From Candidatus Poribacteria bacterium (lineage in GTDB: Bacteria > Poribacteria > WGA-4E > WGA-3G), in contig VXZL01000405.1 of NCBI GenBank assembly GCA_009845505.1, forward strand, positions 1 through 5,317: 5,317 nt of DNA, read 5' to 3'. The translations under genes and the position numbers were made by a program. Shown here in pieces: positions 4,530 to 5,317 of the stretch. The first letter of the stretch is position 1. Every line of letters begins with the position of its first letter. The notes beneath the pieces were generated by a model that was given only the letters and a program-made list of their open reading frames with translations, was not told the DNA's origin and did not search any database.

Positions 4530-5317
4530 TCAATCTTCACGAACTTCATCCTCTGCCTTTAAGTACTTCAGAGGACTTTCGACGATATAGTCTCCCGAAT
4601 CCTCAAGGAATTGCTGCACGAGAAAAATATGTCCGGCACCCATCACCAACAGAATGCGATCGTCGGCAGATTCGGTGATCCGCGTTATATTCACGAAAAT
4701 CTTGAGATTTCTATCATACCAAATATGGACAAGCCAATTCACCCCTGGATATTCGTCTCCTAACCCAACACGTGCATCATGTAAATATGCTCGCTGACTT
4801 GCCCGGCTCCATGCTGGCTGATTGAGACGTATAAGCATGTCAATTATTGGCTCATATTTCTCCGGTTCAATCCAGACTGTTCCATCCTCATCCACTATAA
4901 CTTTTCCTGGATCTCGGGGATGGGATCCGAAGAGGTGTTCCTGATTGTGTTTCTTTGCAAAGTCAATCGTGTTTATCAAATTACTATCAATACCGCCTCT
5001 AAAGATTGGATTGTCTTTACTGCTTCGGAAATAATCCACGCAGTATATCTTTGAATGTCCCAGTTGTTTTGCTAACCGAAAGCCAATCTGGTGCCCTTCG
5101 TTGCGTTTAAGTTGATATGTTCCATTCAGATAACCTTGGTAATCTGCATTGATTTCAGCATCCCGTGAGAAATCCACTTCCATTGCTATCTTGGTAGGAC
5201 TAAACGCCTTGAGTTGTTTGATTAATTGCTTAATCTCACGTTGACGTTTGGGCGCGAGGACATCATCCATTTTAGTATTGATACCATCCATTCCCGGATT
5301 CGATAAGTGTGTAGTAC
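4530..5317 (-). CDS. DUF5694 (TraB/GumN-like) protein, 5' end outside the window
   Basis: The visible 262 codons match DUF5694 well. The frame stays open to the window edge, and the residues before the first visible Met (5291) read T-H-L-S-N-P-G, followed by MDGIN and DDVLAPKRQREI. This resembles the family's N-terminal H-x-x-N-P-G region, so the Met at 5291 is internal and the true start lies beyond 5317. Other family features, numbered from the 5291 Met, are KIAMEVD with E38, YQLKRNEGHQIGFRLAKQLG (59-78), VDYF (85-88), YPGVNWLVHIWYDRNLKIFVNITRI near 181-205 and the C-terminal VMGAGHIFLVQQFLE with H221. The family is placed near TraB/PrgY and ChaN-like proteins, in which conserved Glu and His residues form a putative metal-dependent active site; the substrate is unknown. 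There is no visible signal peptide because the N-terminus is missing. Nothing links it functionally to the toxin-antitoxin genes downstream. Confidence 0.8.
   Translation of the reverse strand, partial: TTHLSNPGMDGINTKMDDVLAPKRQREIKQLIKQLKAFSPTKIAMEVDFSRDAEINADYQGYLNGTYQLKRNEGHQIGFRLAKQLGHSKIYCVDYFRSSKDNPIFRGGIDSNLINTIDFAKKHNQEHLFGSHPRDPGKVIVDEDGTVWIEPEKYEPIIDMLIRLNQPAWSRASQRAYLHDARVGLGDEYPGVNWLVHIWYDRNLKIFVNITRITESADDRILLVMGAGHIFLVQQFLEDSGDYIVESPLKYLKAEDEVRED

Overview
The window reads as a stretch of chromosome from an uncultured bacterium. All five recognisable genes lie on the minus strand, so transcription runs from base 5317 towards base 1. The gene mix (a CBM9-like/DUF5916 outer-membrane protein, a DUF433/DUF5615 toxin-antitoxin pair, a DUF5694 protein) and the short hairpin repeats with GGTGCGGTT/AACCGCACC and GTTGGGTTTCGC arms remind me of Candidatus Poribacteria or a related lineage. 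That placement is from memory of gene and repeat style, not from a marker gene, and is moderate to low in confidence.

Layout in transcription order. (1) 5317-4530: a DUF5694 (TraB/GumN-like) protein that enters from outside the window; its true start is missing. (2) An extended -10 promoter near 4494-4502, overlapped by a small dyad, lies just past that gene and probably drives (3) a DUF433 antitoxin (4359-4141) and (4) a DUF5615 PIN-like toxin (4035-3709). The pair is separated by an unusual 105-base gap holding a hairpin and an imperfect duplication of the antitoxin gene's end. (5) A 139-base spacer with a hairpin is followed by the most striking gene (3569-2358): an ECF-type sigma-70 factor fused in frame to the GTP-binding half of FtsZ. 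(6) A 207-base spacer holds three inverted repeats, one of them a likely terminator. (7) 2150-180: a secreted CBM9-like/DUF5916 protein, probably an outer-membrane barrel. Bases 1-179 hold no gene I can support.

The sigma-FtsZ gene is the candidate for something undescribed. The sigma part has regions 2 and 4. The FtsZ part has the G-box and the GMGGGTGAGAAP loop, but it stops in helix H7, before the catalytic T7 loop and the C-terminal domain. Exactly at the junction there is a Shine-Dalgarno sequence and an in-frame ATG, so the FtsZ part may also be made alone. The mRNA leader carries an 11-base perfect complement of that internal Shine-Dalgarno, which suggests translational control. A single-base frame change near 2381 would add a sequence resembling a T7 loop, so a frameshift is possible. 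Apart from the toxin-antitoxin pair, nothing shows that the neighbouring genes work together.
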